Shown here: positions 5,919 through 7,759 of the stretch, one piece after another
Numbering within the stretch: the first letter of the stretch is position 1
Layout: every line of letters begins with the position of its first letter
NCBI GenBank assembly: GCA_900552255.1
Contig: URZF01000062.1
Coordinates: 1-7,759, forward strand
Source of the DNA: an uncultured Eubacteriales bacterium
GTDB taxonomy: Bacteria > Bacillota > Clostridia > Oscillospirales > CAG-272
Length of the DNA stretch: 7,759 bases
Direction: 5' to 3'
The notes under the pieces: model-generated
What the model was told of the DNA's origin: nothing
Seen by the model: only the letters and a program-made list of their open reading frames with translations
Databases searched by the model: none
Position numbers and translations under genes: made by a program

Positions 5919-7738
5919 GCCTGCGTCGTGTGAGAGGGAAAACGGGGACTGCGGAGGCCTATGACGAATTTGCACGGTATGACGAAGCATACCGAGAGTA
6001 TGCGATGAAGGATTTTTCGGGCGGTGTCATGACGGGAGAGCTTCACTCCCGTGCGGATACTGTGTCTCAGGCGGTGAATGTGCGCACGGATAGCAGCGGC
6101 GCTTTGATTGCGGTGTCCGCGCCGGTCACGGCCTTTGACGGGACGGTGGGCGCGGGGGAAATCGTATTTTCCTGCTATGACGACGGCATTTGGCTTTTCC
6201 GAAAGGGAAACACGCTGTATGCGGTAAAGGACAGAACGCTCTCCGTGGTCGGCACCGCGGGCATGCTCCAATCGGAAAAAAGCGCCGTTTACACGGCGGA
6301 CGGCATATTCTGTGTCGTCGACGGCGACAGCATTTACATGATTGACAGAGATCTCACCGTCTCCACACCGGAGCCATATATTCCGACCTGTTATACGGAG
6401 GTTTCCGCGGACGGAACCATCAAATCGGAGAGCGAAAAGCCGAATCTGTTCTGCCGGTATATCGATATCATTTTTGAGGCGGAATCGTCTCCCACACGGA
6501 AGATTCCGCCGGATATCGCCGTCGATGCCTCCTACATTCGGATATGGGATCTGACAAACGGTTCGGAGCTCGGCGATCCCGATTTCAATTTTGATGGAGA
6601 AACCATTCAGTTCTTCGGACTGTATTCCCGGAAATTCCGCGTTCGGCTGAAGCTTGCCGATTCCGGCGCCTCCTCGCAGCTGTCCTATGCTTCCCTTGAA
6701 GCGCTGCGGGAGTTTGTTTCCCATCCGGAAAAGGTGATTCTGATATCGCTGTCCTCGCCGAGGCTCGCATATCTTTCTTTCGGCGGCGAAAACAGAAAAT
6801 GGATCACGGTGCTGAAAATGGACGGTGCATCGGATTTTTTGTATCTTTCCGAGGACAATATTATAAGGAAGGAATATCCGGAGCGGATCGCTTCGATCGT
6901 CGAATATTCCGACGGATACCTCGTATTTTCCGCCGGCGCCGTCAAAAAGCTGTTTGTCACAGAGGATGAAAACGGTGCGCCGGTATTTGAAATCAAGAGC
7001 TTCAAGAACGATTTCGGCTCGGACATGCCGGGCAGCATCTGCGGCTTCGACGATAAAATCCTGTTTGCGAATTCCCGCGGGGGCGTATATTATGTCAATA
7101 AATTCGGTATCTCGGAAAGGGATGTCAGCCGGCATATTTCCCGCAATATCGAGCAGGGGGAAAACGGATTTTTTTCTCACACCGAAGAGGAATACGCGGC
7201 AGCCTGTGCGGCCTGTGCGTTCGGCCGATATATGCTGACAGTGGGCGATATGACCTATATTTGGGATTATACCGCGAAACTGCCGTCCGGCACGCAGAGC
7301 AGGGAGGATGAAAACAAAATGGTATGGACGATGTGCGATGCCATCTGCCCGTCGGTATATCTGCCGGAGCTATCCAAAAAACTATATTATGCGGATAAGA
7401 CGACCGGTGCGCTCTGTTACATTTCTTCGGAGGATTCCGAATCGGATCCCATAGAGATTCGTGTCGAAACGGCGGCGAGCGATTTCGATGAGAGGGCGGA
7501 AAAAATCCTCATCGGCTTGTCGGTGAGATACCGGGCGGCGGAGAATGTGACGCTTCGCCTTTTGTGTGACGGCGTACTTTCCCCATGTGAATATATCCTG
7601 ACGCCGCAGCCGCGGTTCGATACGGTGGATTTGAAGATCCATTCGGCACGGTTTGTAAAATGTGCGGCTGTGCTGGAATGTTCTCGTTCTTTTTCGCTTG
7701 AAAGCGTTCATTTTCGCTATCTTTTGGCGAAATCTTAA
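5915..7738 (+). CDS. Tail hub / DNA stabilisation protein (P22 gp10- or nozzle-like)
   Basis: The last gene of the window, 607 aa, directly after the adaptor as P22 gene 10 follows gene 4. Such proteins form a hexameric, beta-propeller-containing ring below the adaptor that closes the portal channel and carries the tail needle or nozzle. Residues 31-70 (MKDFSGGVMTG, then SQAVNVRTDSSGALIAVSAP) match the 'f.gGi......d...Nv....gaL....g' opening shared by gp10/nozzle proteins. Much of the protein is short beta strands with repeated F/Y/W-D-G turns, such as SICGFDDKILFANSRGGVYY (374-393) and FGRYMLTVGDMTYIWDYT (436-453), as in propeller blades. It has 14 cysteines, including CAAC at 431-434. ATG 5915 is preceded by GAGG (5905-5908) and overlaps the adaptor stop; a second Met at residue 31 begins the conserved part. 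The protein ends with TAA at 7736-7738. Confidence 0.75.
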   Translation: MSLRRVRGKTGTAEAYDEFARYDEAYREYAMKDFSGGVMTGELHSRADTVSQAVNVRTDSSGALIAVSAPVTAFDGTVGAGEIVFSCYDDGIWLFRKGNTLYAVKDRTLSVVGTAGMLQSEKSAVYTADGIFCVVDGDSIYMIDRDLTVSTPEPYIPTCYTEVSADGTIKSESEKPNLFCRYIDIIFEAESSPTRKIPPDIAVDASYIRIWDLTNGSELGDPDFNFDGETIQFFGLYSRKFRVRLKLADSGASSQLSYASLEALREFVSHPEKVILISLSSPRLAYLSFGGENRKWITVLKMDGASDFLYLSEDNIIRKEYPERIASIVEYSDGYLVFSAGAVKKLFVTEDENGAPVFEIKSFKNDFGSDMPGSICGFDDKILFANSRGGVYYVNKFGISERDVSRHISRNIEQGENGFFSHTEEEYAAACAACAFGRYMLTVGDMTYIWDYTAKLPSGTQSREDENKMVWTMCDAICPSVYLPELSKKLYYADKTTGALCYISSEDSESDPIEIRVETAASDFDERAEKILIGLSVRYRAAENVTLRLLCDGVLSPCEYILTPQPRFDTVDLKIHSARFVKCAAVLECSRSFSLESVHFRYLLAKS

Positions 7739-7759
7739 AAAAACAGCCGGAAAATTCGA

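Larger units (their letters stand above)
66..7738 (+). mobile_element. Phage (probable prophage) packaging and head-assembly operon, P22-like gene order
   Basis: One promoter followed by eight co-directional, nearly contiguous genes. The order small terminase, large terminase, portal, scaffold, coat, adaptor, tail hub is that of P22 genes 3-2-1-8-5-4-10. The terminase motor motifs and portal signatures are visible directly; the assignments of scaffold, adaptor and hub rest partly on position. No integrase, repressor, lysis gene or attachment site lies in the window, so its ends are not those of the element. Prophage versus free phage cannot be decided from this piece. Confidence 0.9.

Noticed and set aside
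5786..7180. 464-codon minus-strand open frame opposite the tail hub gene
   Set aside because: It is also codon-aligned with the sense gene, has no recognisable domain, and is explained by the same codon bias.
7737..7759. A7 run followed by CAGCCGG as the left half of a terminator after the last gene
   Set aside because: The matching CCGGCTG and T-run would lie beyond the window, so it cannot be confirmed.

Overview
This window is the head-assembly and DNA-packaging module of a tailed phage, most likely an integrated prophage or a close relative of one. The gene order matches the morphogenesis cluster of phage P22 and other short-tailed (podovirus-type) phages: small terminase, large terminase, portal, scaffold, coat, head-tail adaptor, tail hub/stabilisation protein. 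All eight genes are on the + strand and tightly packed, with overlaps of 4 to 11 bp or gaps of a few bases. The one larger gap is 59 nt after the coat gene, and it holds a strong perfect palindrome.

Host (inference): strong Shine-Dalgarno sequences (AAAGGAG/GGAGGAGG type) precede nearly every gene, one gene starts with TTG behind a strong SD, and the promoter region carries a dyad resembling the Gram-positive LexA (DinR/Cheo) box. With the moderately GC-rich coding sequence, this points to a Bacillota host, perhaps a gut Clostridia-type anaerobe. No host gene, integrase, attachment site or tRNA is present, so host and integration status cannot be settled here.

Layout: bases 1-140 are an AT-rich control region with a textbook sigma70/sigmaA promoter (TTGACA, 17 bp spacer, TGA + TATAAT) and LexA-like operator motifs. 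Bases 141-377 encode a 78-aa protein with a CxxC...HxxC putative zinc site. Bases 367-816 encode a small terminase with an unusual CxxC...CxxC insertion. Bases 806-2134 encode the large terminase (ATPase plus nuclease), 2124-3827 the portal, 3820-4362 a scaffold-like acidic protein, 4366-5265 a compact HK97-fold coat protein, 5325-5918 a head-tail adaptor, and 5915-7738 a P22 gp10/T7 nozzle-like tail protein. The window ends 21 nt after this last gene.

How they work together (family knowledge): the scaffold directs coat assembly around the portal ring; the small and large terminases select, cut and pump DNA through the portal; the adaptor and hub then seal the portal and form the start of the short tail. 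The most notable points are the possible direct SOS control of the structural operon, the Cys-rich putative metal sites in several proteins, and the hairpin separating the coat gene from the tail genes. I see no sign of a new defence or other non-phage system.
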